Below are positions 1 through 7,479 of a DNA stretch of 51,869 bases, piece by piece. Origin of the DNA: an uncultured Anaeromyxobacter sp. (GTDB taxonomy: Bacteria > Myxococcota > Myxococcia > Myxococcales > Anaeromyxobacteraceae). How positions within the stretch are numbered: the stretch's first letter is position 1; every line of letters begins with the position of its first letter. The DNA lies in NCBI GenBank assembly GCA_903904005.1, contig CAIVAR010000112.1:1-51869 (forward strand), read 5' to 3'. The translations under genes and the position numbers were made by a program. Below the pieces are notes generated by a model. The model did not search any database. It was not told the DNA's origin and was given only the letters and a program-made list of their open reading frames with translations.

Positions 1-759
1 ACGCCGCTCGTGGAGCGGATGCGGGCGCTGCTCGGGACGCTCCGGGACGCCTACCGCTACCCGGTGGACGTGGAGTTCACCGGGAACTTCCTCGCCGACG
101 GCGAGCTCCGGCTCAACCTGGTCCAGTGCCGGCCGCTCCAAGTTCGCGAGGGGGGCGCCATCGTGTCTCCCCCGACGTCGCTGCCCGAGGAGCGGGTGCT
201 GCTCCGGTCGCGCGGGCCCGTGGTGGGGCCGAGCGCGCACACCCCCATCGACCGGATCGTCTACGTCGACCCGGACGCGTACGTGCAGCTCGGCACCGGC
301 GACCGGCACGAGGTGGCGCGGGTCATCGGGCGGCTCATGCGGCTCGAGCCGGACGTGGACCGCAAGGTGATGCTGCTCGGCCCGGGGCGCTGGGGGACGA
401 CGACGGTCGCCCTCGGCGTGCCGGTGAACTTCGCCGAGATCCAGCGGGTCTCGGTGCTCTGCGAGATCATGCGCATCGGCAACGTCGTGCCCGACGTCTC
501 GCTCGGTTCCCATTTCTTCAACGACCTGGTCGAGGAGTCGATGCTCTACGTCGCCCTCTACCCCGCCCACCCTGGCCACCTGCTCGACGAGGCGCGCCTG
601 CGCGCGTTGGAGAACCGCCTGGCCGGGCTGCTGCCCGACGACGCCCGGATGGCGGAGGTGGTGCGGGTCATCGATTTCCCCAGTCCGGACGGCCGCTTGC
701 TGTGGCTGAACTGCGACTGCGTCCGGCAGGAAGCCGTCGGGTACCTCGAGGGGCAATGA
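1..759 (+). CDS. PEP/pyruvate-binding domain protein, C-terminal part (5' truncated)
   Basis: The reading frame is open from base 1, so the true start lies upstream; the GTG at 10 is probably internal. The first 45 residues, ending in LNLVQCRPLQV, match the end of the ATP-grasp PEP/pyruvate-binding domain of PEP synthase and pyruvate phosphate dikinase, where a QxRP motif closes the fold. The remaining ~200 residues (GPGRWGTTTVALGVPVNFAEI, SLGSHFFNDLVEESMLY) form a C-terminal domain that I do not recognise as the phosphohistidine swivel or PEP-utilising barrel. It is therefore probably not a classical PEP synthase. It ends in TGA 86 bases before etfB and is likely a separate transcription unit. 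Confidence 0.7.
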   Translation, partial: TPLVERMRALLGTLRDAYRYPVDVEFTGNFLADGELRLNLVQCRPLQVREGGAIVSPPTSLPEERVLLRSRGPVVGPSAHTPIDRIVYVDPDAYVQLGTGDRHEVARVIGRLMRLEPDVDRKVMLLGPGRWGTTTVALGVPVNFAEIQRVSVLCEIMRIGNVVPDVSLGSHFFNDLVEESMLYVALYPAHPGHLLDEARLRALENRLAGLLPDDARMAEVVRVIDFPSPDGRLLWLNCDCVRQEAVGYLEGQ

Positions 760-776
760 CGTCCTGAGTCGAAGGT

Positions 777-836
777 TGTTGCAACATCCGGACGGAGCAG
801 GCTAGATCTGGCGTCCCCGGTTGATTCTAGAGTCAA
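777..836 (+). promoter_or_regulatory. Candidate control region of the etfBA operon with two palindromes
   Basis: A perfect 10-base palindrome, TGTTGCAACA (777-786), overlaps a possible -35 (TTGCAA, 779-784). This is followed 18 bases later by a weak -10-like TAGATC (803-808). A second near-palindrome, TTGATTCTAGAGTCAA (821-836, 14 of 16 symmetric positions), overlaps the start of the AAGGAG ribosome site (835-840). The arrangement fits an operator-controlled promoter, but no regulator can be named. Confidence 0.4.
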
Positions 837-845
837 GGAGTACCC

Positions 846-1649
846 ATGCCCCTCAAGATCCTGGTCACGGCGAAGCGCGTCGAGGACCCCGAGTCGAAGA
901 TCAAGGTGAAGCCCGACGGCACCGGCATCGTCACCGACGGCGTCAATTACAAGATGAACCCCTTCGACGAGATCGCCGTCGAGGAGGGGCTGCGGCTCAA
1001 GGAGAAGCACGGCGGCGAGGTCATCGTCGCGAGCATCGGCACCGACAGGTCGATGACCGAGATCCGCGCCGCGCTGGCCATGGGCGCCGACCGGGGCATC
1101 CTCGTGAAGCACGACGGCCCGCTCGACCCGGTGGTGGTCTCCGCCATCCTCGACAAGGTGCTCGAGAAGGAGAAGCCGGACGTCGTCCTCCTCGGCAAGC
1201 AGTCGATCGACGACGACCAGAACCAGGTCGGCCAGTACCTCGCCGAGCGGCGCGGGCTCGGCCAGGCCACCTTCGCCTCCAAGGTCGAGAGCCTGGAGAG
1301 CGAGGCAGAGCAGAAGAAGCAGCCCGGGATCGTCCTCTCCGCCGACGGCAAGTCGGTGCGGGTGGTGCGGGAGGTCGATGGCGGCCTCGTCACCGTCGAC
1401 GTGAACCTCCCCGCGGTCGTCACCTGCGACCTTCGGCTCAACAAGCCCCGCTTCGCCTCGCTGCCCGGGATCATGAAGGCGAAGAAGAAGCCGGTGGAGG
1501 AGATCGCCGCCGCCACGCTGGGCGCCGACCTGGCCCCCAAGGTGGTCGTGAAGAAGCTCTCCGAGCCCCCCAAGCGGCAGGGCGGCTTCAAGGTTGCCGA
1601 CGTCGCCGAGCTCTACGCCAAGCTGAAGGGCGAGGCCAAGGTCTTCTAG
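846..1649 (+). CDS. etfB: Electron transfer flavoprotein subunit beta
   Basis: Beta subunit of the cytoplasmic ETF heterodimer, which takes electrons from acyl-CoA dehydrogenases and passes them to ETF:quinone oxidoreductase. The 267-residue length is normal. The N-terminus (MPLKILVTAKRVEDPESKIKV) and the DLRLNKPRFASLPGIMKAKKKP segment near residues 196-217 are hallmarks of housekeeping group I ETF beta; the latter contains the recognition loop with its protruding Leu that docks dehydrogenases. I see no bifurcating-type features. AAGGAG 5 bases before ATG supports the start. etfA follows after 9 bases, so the two are co-transcribed. Confidence 0.96.
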   Translation: MPLKILVTAKRVEDPESKIKVKPDGTGIVTDGVNYKMNPFDEIAVEEGLRLKEKHGGEVIVASIGTDRSMTEIRAALAMGADRGILVKHDGPLDPVVVSAILDKVLEKEKPDVVLLGKQSIDDDQNQVGQYLAERRGLGQATFASKVESLESEAEQKKQPGIVLSADGKSVRVVREVDGGLVTVDVNLPAVVTCDLRLNKPRFASLPGIMKAKKKPVEEIAAATLGADLAPKVVVKKLSEPPKRQGGFKVADVAELYAKLKGEAKVF

Positions 1650-1658
1650 GAGAACGCC

Positions 1659-2624
1659 ATGGGAAACGTCCTCATCGTCGCGGAGCAGTCGGGCGGTCAC
1701 CTCAAGAAGGCCTCCCTCCACGCCATCGCCGCCGGCCAGGCCATCGCCGCGCGGACCGGCGGCAAGGTCCACGTCGCCGTGCTCGGCAAGGGCATCGGCG
1801 CGGTGGCCACCGAGCTCGCCTCCTTCGGCGTCACCGTGCACGCCGCCGACGCGGCGGGGCTGGAGCACTACCTGGCCGAGACCTTCACGCCGGTGGTGGT
1901 CGAGCTGGCCAAGGGCTTGGGCGCCACCTTCGTGGGCGCCGCCGCCACCGCCTTCGGCAAGGACCTCGTGCCCCGCGTGGCCGCGCGCCTCGGCGCCGCC
2001 ACCGCCACCGAGGTGCTGGGCTTCGGCGGCTCCGGCGCCGCGGTCACCTTCCTGCGCCCGATGTGGGCCGGGAACGTGCTCGCCGAGGTGGACCTGGCCA
2101 CGCCGGTCAAGGCCTTCACCATCCGTCCCACCGAGTTCCCGGTCGCCCCGAAGGGCGCCGGCGGCGAGGTGAAGGCGGCGGCCGTGGCCGACCCCGGCCC
2201 GCTCCCCACCCGCTTCGTCGAGTTCAAGGAAGTGAAGAGCGCGCGCCCCGAGCTCACCGAGGCCCGCATCGTCGTCTCCGGCGGCCGCGGCACCAAGGGC
2301 GACTTCAAGGAGCTGGAGGGGCTCGCCGACGACCTGGGCGCCGCCGTGGGCGCCACGCGCGCCGCGGTGGACGCCGGCTGGGTGCAGAACGACCTGCAGG
2401 TCGGGCAGACCGGCAAGGTGGTCGCGCCCGAGCTCTACGTCGCCGCCGGGATCTCCGGCGCCATCCAGCACCTGGCCGGCATGAAGGGCTCGAAGGTCAT
2501 CGTGGCCATCAACAAGGACCCCGAGGCCCCCATCTTCCAGCTGGCCGACTACGGACTCGTCGCCGACCTCTTCAAGGCCGTCCCCGAGCTGCGCGAGAAG
2601 ATCAGGGCCGGCAAGGGCTCGTGA
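1659..2624 (+). CDS. etfA: Electron transfer flavoprotein subunit alpha
   Basis: FAD-binding alpha subunit of ETF, 321 residues. The C-terminal FAD domain is clear: [23 protein letters not shown] followed by [21 protein letters not shown], the conserved flavin and AMP-contact signatures. The N-terminal domain begins [13 protein letters not shown], typical of group I subunits. An AGGAG site precedes the ATG. The stop codon overlaps the GTG start of the downstream MBL-fold gene by four bases (GTGA, 2621-2624), suggesting translational coupling. With the thiolase at 17587 it implies fatty-acid or branched-chain beta-oxidation. Confidence 0.96.
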   Translation: MGNVLIVAEQSGGHLKKASLHAIAAGQAIAARTGGKVHVAVLGKGIGAVATELASFGVTVHAADAAGLEHYLAETFTPVVVELAKGLGATFVGAAATAFGKDLVPRVAARLGAATATEVLGFGGSGAAVTFLRPMWAGNVLAEVDLATPVKAFTIRPTEFPVAPKGAGGEVKAAAVADPGPLPTRFVEFKEVKSARPELTEARIVVSGGRGTKGDFKELEGLADDLGAAVGATRAAVDAGWVQNDLQVGQTGKVVAPELYVAAGISGAIQHLAGMKGSKVIVAINKDPEAPIFQLADYGLVADLFKAVPELREKIRAGKGS

Positions 2625-3622
2625 TCGACGCGGCGGACCTCGCCGACCTGGGGATCCACCGGATCTCCATGCCGATCCCGTTCCTGGAGGCGGGCGGGCC
2701 GGTCAACGCCTACGCCATCGAGGACCGGGACGGGGGGCTGCTCCTCTTCGACTCGGGCCTGGGATCGCCGCAATCGTCCGCGGCCATGGCGGAAGGGCTC
2801 GCCCGCATCGGCCGCTCGCCCCGCGACATCCACCGCATCGTCGTCTCGCACGGCCACATCGACCACTACGGCGGGGCGGCCGGTCTCCTCGAGCAGGCCG
2901 GGCACGACGTGCCGGTCCACGCCCACCCGCGCGACATCCCCAAGATGGCCGAGGGCTTCCCGCGCTGGATGGACCAGGTCGGGCTCTACGGCGCCTTCTT
3001 CCTGCGGCTCGGCGTGCCGCTCGACGTGATGGAGGAGGCCTGGCGCCAGGTGCGGGAGGGATTCACGAAGGCGCGGCGCCTGCCCCGGGTGGAGCCGATC
3101 GACCTCGCCGAGCCGCTGCGGATGCGCCACGCCACCTTCGAGGTGATGCACATGCCGGGGCACACCCCCGGGCTGCTCTGCCTCTACGACCGCGAGCACC
3201 GGCTCTTCGTCTCGGACGACCACCTGCTCGAGCACGTCTCGCCGAATCCGCTCATCGAGCTCGGCCCCGACGGGCAGGAGGACTGGCGGCCGCTCGTCGC
3301 CTACCTGGAGTCGGTGATGCGCCTCCACGCTCTCGACGTGGACGCCATCCTCCCGGGCCACGCCACGCCCTTCGGCGACCACCGGGCCGTCATCGACCGG
3401 CTGCTCGTCTTCTACGACAAGCGGCAGCAGCGCATCCGCGAGGAGCTCCGGAAGGGGCCGCTCACCGGCTGGGAGGTGACGAGGCACCTCTTCCCGCGCG
3501 CGCCGGCCTCGGCCATGTTCCTCACCGTCTCGGAGACCCTCGCCAACCTCGAGGTCCTCGAGGAACGGGGCGAGGTGGCGCGGGATGCGGACCCCGATCA
3601 CCTCCGCTTCCATCTGCGGTAA
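2621..3622 (+). CDS. MBL-fold metallohydrolase
   Basis: 333-residue member of the metallo-beta-lactamase superfamily. The metal-binding motif HGHIDHYGG (HxHxDH) and the downstream HMPGHTPG, followed by VSDDHLLEHVSPNP, supply the usual dinuclear zinc ligands. The C-terminal ~70 residues (REELRKGPLTGWEVTRHLFP) resemble the winged-helix extension of glyoxalase II/LACTB2-like hydrolases. The GTG start overlaps the etfA stop. Substrate is unknown; a thioester or CoA-ester hydrolase role beside ETF genes is plausible but inferred. It is followed after 9 bases by the terC-type gene. Confidence 0.88.
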   Translation: MIDAADLADLGIHRISMPIPFLEAGGPVNAYAIEDRDGGLLLFDSGLGSPQSSAAMAEGLARIGRSPRDIHRIVVSHGHIDHYGGAAGLLEQAGHDVPVHAHPRDIPKMAEGFPRWMDQVGLYGAFFLRLGVPLDVMEEAWRQVREGFTKARRLPRVEPIDLAEPLRMRHATFEVMHMPGHTPGLLCLYDREHRLFVSDDHLLEHVSPNPLIELGPDGQEDWRPLVAYLESVMRLHALDVDAILPGHATPFGDHRAVIDRLLVFYDKRQQRIREELRKGPLTGWEVTRHLFPRAPASAMFLTVSETLANLEVLEERGEVARDADPDHLRFHLR

Positions 3623-3631
3623 GACACCGGG

Positions 3632-4426
3632 ATGTTCGCGATCTGGACCCATCCCGAGACCTGGATCTCGCTCGCCACGCTGGCGGCGATGGAGATCGTC
3701 CTCGGCGTCGACAACATCGTCTTCCTCACCATCCTGGCCGGAAAGCTGCCCGTGGCGCAGCAGCCGCTGGCCCGACGGCTCGGCCTGGGCGCGGCACTCG
3801 GTACCCGGCTCGCCCTGCTCCTCGCCATCACCTGGCTCATGGGGCTCACCGCCGACCTCTTCACGGTCGTGGGAAGGGGATTCTCCGGCCGCGATCTCAT
3901 CCTGGGGCTGGGCGGGCTCTTCCTCATCGGCAAGGCCACCTTCGAGATCCACGACAAGCTGGAGGCCGGCCAGGAGCAGCACGGCGCGGGCGGGGGCAAG
4001 GCCTCCTTCGGCTGGACCATCCTCCAGATCGCGCTGCTCGACATCGTCTTCTCGCTCGACTCGGTGATCACCGCGGTGGGCATGGCCCAGCACATCCAGG
4101 TGATGGTGGCGGCGATGGTGATCGCGGTGGGCGTGATGCTCGTCTTCGCCGGTCCCATCGGGAAGTTCGTCGAGGATCACCCCACGGTGAAGATGCTGGC
4201 CCTCTCCTTCCTCATCCTCATCGGCGTGATGCTGGTGGCCGAGGCCCTGGACCAGCACATCCCGCGCGGCTACGTCTACTTCGCCATGGCCTTCTCGCTC
4301 GGGGTGGAGATGCTGAACCTGCGCCTGCGAAGGCCCGCGCCCGAGCCGGTGCACCTGCACCACCGGTACGAGCACGACGCCCAGGCGAAGCGCACGGTGA
4401 AGGAGCAGCTCGAGTTCGACATCTGA
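3632..4426 (+). CDS. TerC/YkoY-family integral membrane protein
   Basis: 264-residue polytopic inner-membrane protein of the TerC family. Signature acidic residues lie inside helices: EIVLGVDNIVFLTILAG near the N-terminus and LLDIVFSLDSVITAVGMAQ in the middle, as in family members implicated in Mn2+ export or metalation of exported proteins. At least seven hydrophobic segments are visible. It starts 9 bases after the MBL gene and is probably the last gene of the etfBA operon. I looked for a yybP-ykoY manganese riboswitch upstream and found none; there is no room for one. Confidence 0.9.
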   Translation: MFAIWTHPETWISLATLAAMEIVLGVDNIVFLTILAGKLPVAQQPLARRLGLGAALGTRLALLLAITWLMGLTADLFTVVGRGFSGRDLILGLGGLFLIGKATFEIHDKLEAGQEQHGAGGGKASFGWTILQIALLDIVFSLDSVITAVGMAQHIQVMVAAMVIAVGVMLVFAGPIGKFVEDHPTVKMLALSFLILIGVMLVAEALDQHIPRGYVYFAMAFSLGVEMLNLRLRRPAPEPVHLHHRYEHDAQAKRTVKEQLEFDI

Positions 4427-4436
4427 CCCGTCGCCG

Positions 4437-6338
4437 TCAGGCCAGCCGGGACAGGCGGCGCGTCGATCCCGGCACATCGACCCCCATGGCGGCGGCGGTG
4501 ACCAGGAAGGCGACGAGCCCGGCGACGAGGGAGCCCGGGCCCGGGGCCGAGAGCCGGACTGTGGGCGAGGGGCCGAGCGCGGTCAGCGCCGCGCCGGCCA
4601 CCGTCGACGCGACCGCCATCCACTGGTAGAGGCGCAGCCCCAGGACGACCGGGGTCTGCGGCTCGCCGCGCCAGGCCTCCTCCACGAAGCGCCCCACCCC
4701 GCCGAGGAGCAGGTAGAGGCCGGCCACCAGGTGGGCCGGGGCCTGCAGCAGCGCGAGCCGCAGGAGCACCGCGCCCACGAGGACGTTCCAGAGGATGGAG
4801 TAGAGCGCCGTGGGGTGCACCGGGACGCCCCCCAGGCCGGCCTTCACAACTCGTGAAAGAGGCGTGACGTGGCGGATCCCCACCCACGCCGCCGCCGGCG
4901 CGCCGTGGCAGCAGCCCTGCACGAGGCAGCGCAGGCGCCCGACCCCCTGCACCACCGGGGCCGCCAGCGCCGTCGCCGCCAGTGCCGTCCAGCGGTCGAA
5001 TCCGAAGGCGGGTGCGAGGAGCACGCCGAGGACCGCGCCGAGCACGCCGCCGTAGTAGCCGAACGGCCGCGACAGGCCGCGACCCTCGATCACCTGGGCC
5101 CATGCGCCCGCGCCGACCACCGCGAGCCCCCAGATGATGGCGGCGAGCGGCGCGCCGCCCGGGCCGAGCACCGCGCCGATGACGACCACCCCGGCTCCGG
5201 CGCCGAGGCCGACCCAGAGCCCGTGGTTGATCACCCGGAACGGCCCCACCCGCCAGTCGCGCCAGGAGTTGGCGACCCGCTCCGCTCCGCGGCGGAGGAG
5301 ATCCCAGAGGGCGCGGCCCCGCCGCAGCGCGGCCACGACGAGGAGCCCCGCCAGCACGTCGGCGACCGAATGGGCCCCGACGAGCACGCAGGAGACCGCC
5401 ACGCCCCACGCCCAGGCGCGCCACAGGCGGGAGCGGGCCGAGAGGGCGTCGGCGGCCAGGAAGGCGAGCACCACGTGGTAGGAGGGGAAGGCGCAGGCCG
5501 GCGTGTCGAGCGCCCGCTCCAGCGCGATGAGCGTCCCGAGCGCGCCGGAGGGCTCGAACGGACGCGGCGGGGAGACGAGGGGCAACAGCAGGAAGGCCGG
5601 GAAGACGATCGCCATCGACGTCAGCGCGCGCATCGCGAACGTCCGGAGCGCGTCGCGGGACGGCGACGCGAGGAAGGCGGCGACGACGACCGGGTAGGCG
5701 CTCGCGTAGACCGGCTCGGCCCAGGCGACGACCGGCCAGCCCCGCTCGAAGGGGAGGAGGGTCGAGACCGCGTCCCGGGCCGGCCCGATCGCCGCGCAGC
5801 CCTCGTAGAGGAGGAGCCAGGGGCCCAGGACGAGGAGCAGTGCACCCGTGCGCTCGCCCCAGGTGGGCGGGGCGTTCCCGGGCGACGGCAGGGACAGCCA
5901 GGGACGAGCGAGCCGCCCGAAGCGCCGGAGCATGTCGGGGCGCTCGTGGCCGAGGACCAGGGCAGCCGACCCGAGCGCGACCGAGGGTGCGACGAGCCAG
6001 AGGCCGGCCGCCGAGCCCGTCGCCACCGCGACGCCGGCCACGGCGATGGCGAAGCCGACGTAGATCGGGTGCCCCACCACCGCGTAGGCGCCACCGGTGA
6101 CGAGGCGGGGCGGAGGGAAGGCGTTCATCGGCAACCCCCCGCCCCGGCGCCAGAGGTCGAGCATGGCCGCGACCACCAGGGCCAGGCCCGAGGCCGCGGC
6201 GATCCATCCCGGGACCGGTGCGTGGAGGGAGGGGAGGCCGACGTCCGGCGCCGCGCCCCGGGCCCACAGCACGAGCAGCACGGGCAGCGCGACCGCGAAG
6301 AGCAGGCCGTAGAGGACGGGTCCGGGTCTCAGGGCCAC
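4437..6338 (-). CDS. Triple-fusion membrane protein: ICMT-like, PAP2 phosphatase and Lgt-like domains
   Basis: 633-residue multi-spanning protein carrying three lipid-acting modules. Residues 1-150 resemble isoprenylcysteine/phospholipid methyltransferases (YAVVGHPIYVGF near 83-94, then GHERPDMLRRFG). Residues about 160-350 are a PAP2-type phosphatase: PSYH at 285-288 and GAHSVAD with His323 and Asp327. Residues about 400-600 are like prolipoprotein diacylglyceryl transferase: GRLRCLVQGCCHG near 467, HPTALY near 507 and GRFVEEAWR near 550. The GTG start overlaps the upstream gene's stop by 10 bases, implying coupling. It ends 10 bases from terC, converging with it. It is unlikely to be the housekeeping lgt; a specialised lipid-remodelling enzyme is inferred. 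Confidence 0.8.
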   Translation of the reverse strand: MALRPGPVLYGLLFAVALPVLLVLWARGAAPDVGLPSLHAPVPGWIAAASGLALVVAAMLDLWRRGGGLPMNAFPPPRLVTGGAYAVVGHPIYVGFAIAVAGVAVATGSAAGLWLVAPSVALGSAALVLGHERPDMLRRFGRLARPWLSLPSPGNAPPTWGERTGALLLVLGPWLLLYEGCAAIGPARDAVSTLLPFERGWPVVAWAEPVYASAYPVVVAAFLASPSRDALRTFAMRALTSMAIVFPAFLLLPLVSPPRPFEPSGALGTLIALERALDTPACAFPSYHVVLAFLAADALSARSRLWRAWAWGVAVSCVLVGAHSVADVLAGLLVVAALRRGRALWDLLRRGAERVANSWRDWRVGPFRVINHGLWVGLGAGAGVVVIGAVLGPGGAPLAAIIWGLAVVGAGAWAQVIEGRGLSRPFGYYGGVLGAVLGVLLAPAFGFDRWTALAATALAAPVVQGVGRLRCLVQGCCHGAPAAAWVGIRHVTPLSRVVKAGLGGVPVHPTALYSILWNVLVGAVLLRLALLQAPAHLVAGLYLLLGGVGRFVEEAWRGEPQTPVVLGLRLYQWMAVASTVAGAALTALGPSPTVRLSAPGPGSLVAGLVAFLVTAAAMGVDVPGSTRRLSRLA

Positions 6339-7093
6339 CGCACCACCTCGTGGATTGCGAGCCCCTCCATCCCTGCCACCTCCCCGCGCGCGAGCCACTT
6401 GGTCTCCGAGAGTCCGAGGCCGACGCGGGGCAGGGCCCGGCGGAGGGCGCCGGGGAGGGTGCGGGAGAGCGGGGCGTCGCGGAGCGTGGCGAGAGGCGCG
6501 AGCGGGTGGGCGAAGCCGTCGACCGAGACCTGGCCGTCGTCCACGCCGTCGAGCGAGGCTGGCCGACCGTCGCGCAATGCCAGCCGGAGCGGCGAGGCCC
6601 CCTTCCACTCGATCCAGGTGAGCCCTCCCGCGGGGGAGAGGAGGCGGCCCCAGCGGAGCTCGCGGATGGGGAGCTCCCAGGGCGGCAGCGTGATCCGGAT
6701 CCGCTCCGCGTAGCCCAGCCCGCGCAGGGTCTCGCCGCCGACCCGGATCTCCGCGTCCCCACGAGGGACGCGGCACTCCCAGTCCACCGTGCCCCCGCCC
6801 GCACCGTGCAGCCGGGCCTCGTGGGGCGGATCGATGGCGTCGATGCGGGCGCTCACGTCGAGCGCCGTGCTGCCGAACCGGACCCGCGTACCCTCCACCC
6901 GGGGAGGACGGCCGCCGAGGACGGTCCACCTGGAGCCGAGGCCGGAGGCCCCCAGCAGGAGCACCCCCTCGACGCGCAGGGTGACCTTCAGGATTCGCAG
7001 TCGCGCCGCATAGACGATCGCACAGCGTCCGTCCGGGGTCGCCACGTCGAGGTACCACTTGGAGAGCTCCACCGACGGGGACGGGGAGGGCAC
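6329..7093 (-). CDS. AttH/CrtC-like (hydroxyneurosporene synthase-type fold) protein
   Basis: 254-residue soluble protein without a clear signal peptide. The N-terminus (VELSKWYLDVATPDGRCAIVYAA), a central GGGTVDWECRVPRG and the LGYAERIRITLPPWELPIRELRWGRLLSPAGGLTWIEWKG stretch recall the double lipocalin-like fold of AttH and carotenoid 1,2-hydratases, where a GxGYxxxxWG motif is typical. The Asp/His catalytic pair of CrtC is not evident, so no activity is claimed. GTG start chosen at 7093; GTG at 7072 is an alternative, and no strong ribosome site is visible. It is coupled to the downstream triple-fusion lipid protein, suggesting a shared lipid or isoprenoid substrate. Confidence 0.6.
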   Translation of the reverse strand: MPSPSPSVELSKWYLDVATPDGRCAIVYAARLRILKVTLRVEGVLLLGASGLGSRWTVLGGRPPRVEGTRVRFGSTALDVSARIDAIDPPHEARLHGAGGGTVDWECRVPRGDAEIRVGGETLRGLGYAERIRITLPPWELPIRELRWGRLLSPAGGLTWIEWKGASPLRLALRDGRPASLDGVDDGQVSVDGFAHPLAPLATLRDAPLSRTLPGALRRALPRVGLGLSETKWLARGEVAGMEGLAIHEVVRWP

Positions 7094-7187
7094 AGCGGGA
7101 GTTTACCTCGTCAGCCCACGCTTACGCCCCGCCAGGTCGGTGCCGCGAACCTCGACGCACCACAATGGACCGGTCGGAGGTGGCGAC

Positions 7188-7460
7188 ATGCCGCGATACG
7201 TGATCGAGAGGGAGATTCCGGGAGCAGGGAAGCTCACGCCCGTGGAACTGAAGGGCATCTCCCAGAAGTCGTGCACCGTCCTGGGCCAGATGGGGCCGAA
7301 GATCCAGTGGGTCCAGAGCTACGTCGTCGACGACAAGGTCTACTGCGTCTACATCGCGCCCGACGAGGCCACGGTGAGGAAGCACGCCCAGATGGGCGGC
7401 TTTCCGGCCAACCGGGTCTCCGAGGTTCGCGCGATCATCGACCCGACCACTTCGGAGTAG
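7188..7460 (+). CDS. DUF4242 family protein
   Basis: 90-residue ferredoxin-like alpha/beta protein. MPRYVIEREIPGAGKLTP, WVQSYVVDDKVYCVYIAPD and GGFPANRVSEVRAIIDPTT are the conserved blocks of the DUF4242 (SCO4226-like, nickel-binding in the structurally characterised member) family. GGAGG at 7177-7181 before the ATG fixes this start; upstream in-frame codons are not part of the family. Function in this organism is unknown. It is monocistronic, divergent from the AttH-like gene and convergent with the oligopeptidase gene 19 bases away. Confidence 0.85.
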   Translation: MPRYVIEREIPGAGKLTPVELKGISQKSCTVLGQMGPKIQWVQSYVVDDKVYCVYIAPDEATVRKHAQMGGFPANRVSEVRAIIDPTTSE

Positions 7461-7479
7461 GAGTCCCGCGCGGCGGCCG

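Noticed and set aside
821-3622. A long plus-strand open frame of over 900 codons spanning the etf genes
   Set aside because: Only its last 333 codons (the MBL-fold protein) look like a real protein; the upstream part is Arg/Gly-rich out-of-frame reading of etfB and etfA caused by high GC content.
3500-3640. Possible yybP-ykoY manganese riboswitch upstream of the TerC-type gene
   Set aside because: The gene starts 9 bases after the preceding stop, so any leader would lie inside the MBL coding sequence, and the conserved riboswitch core was not seen.
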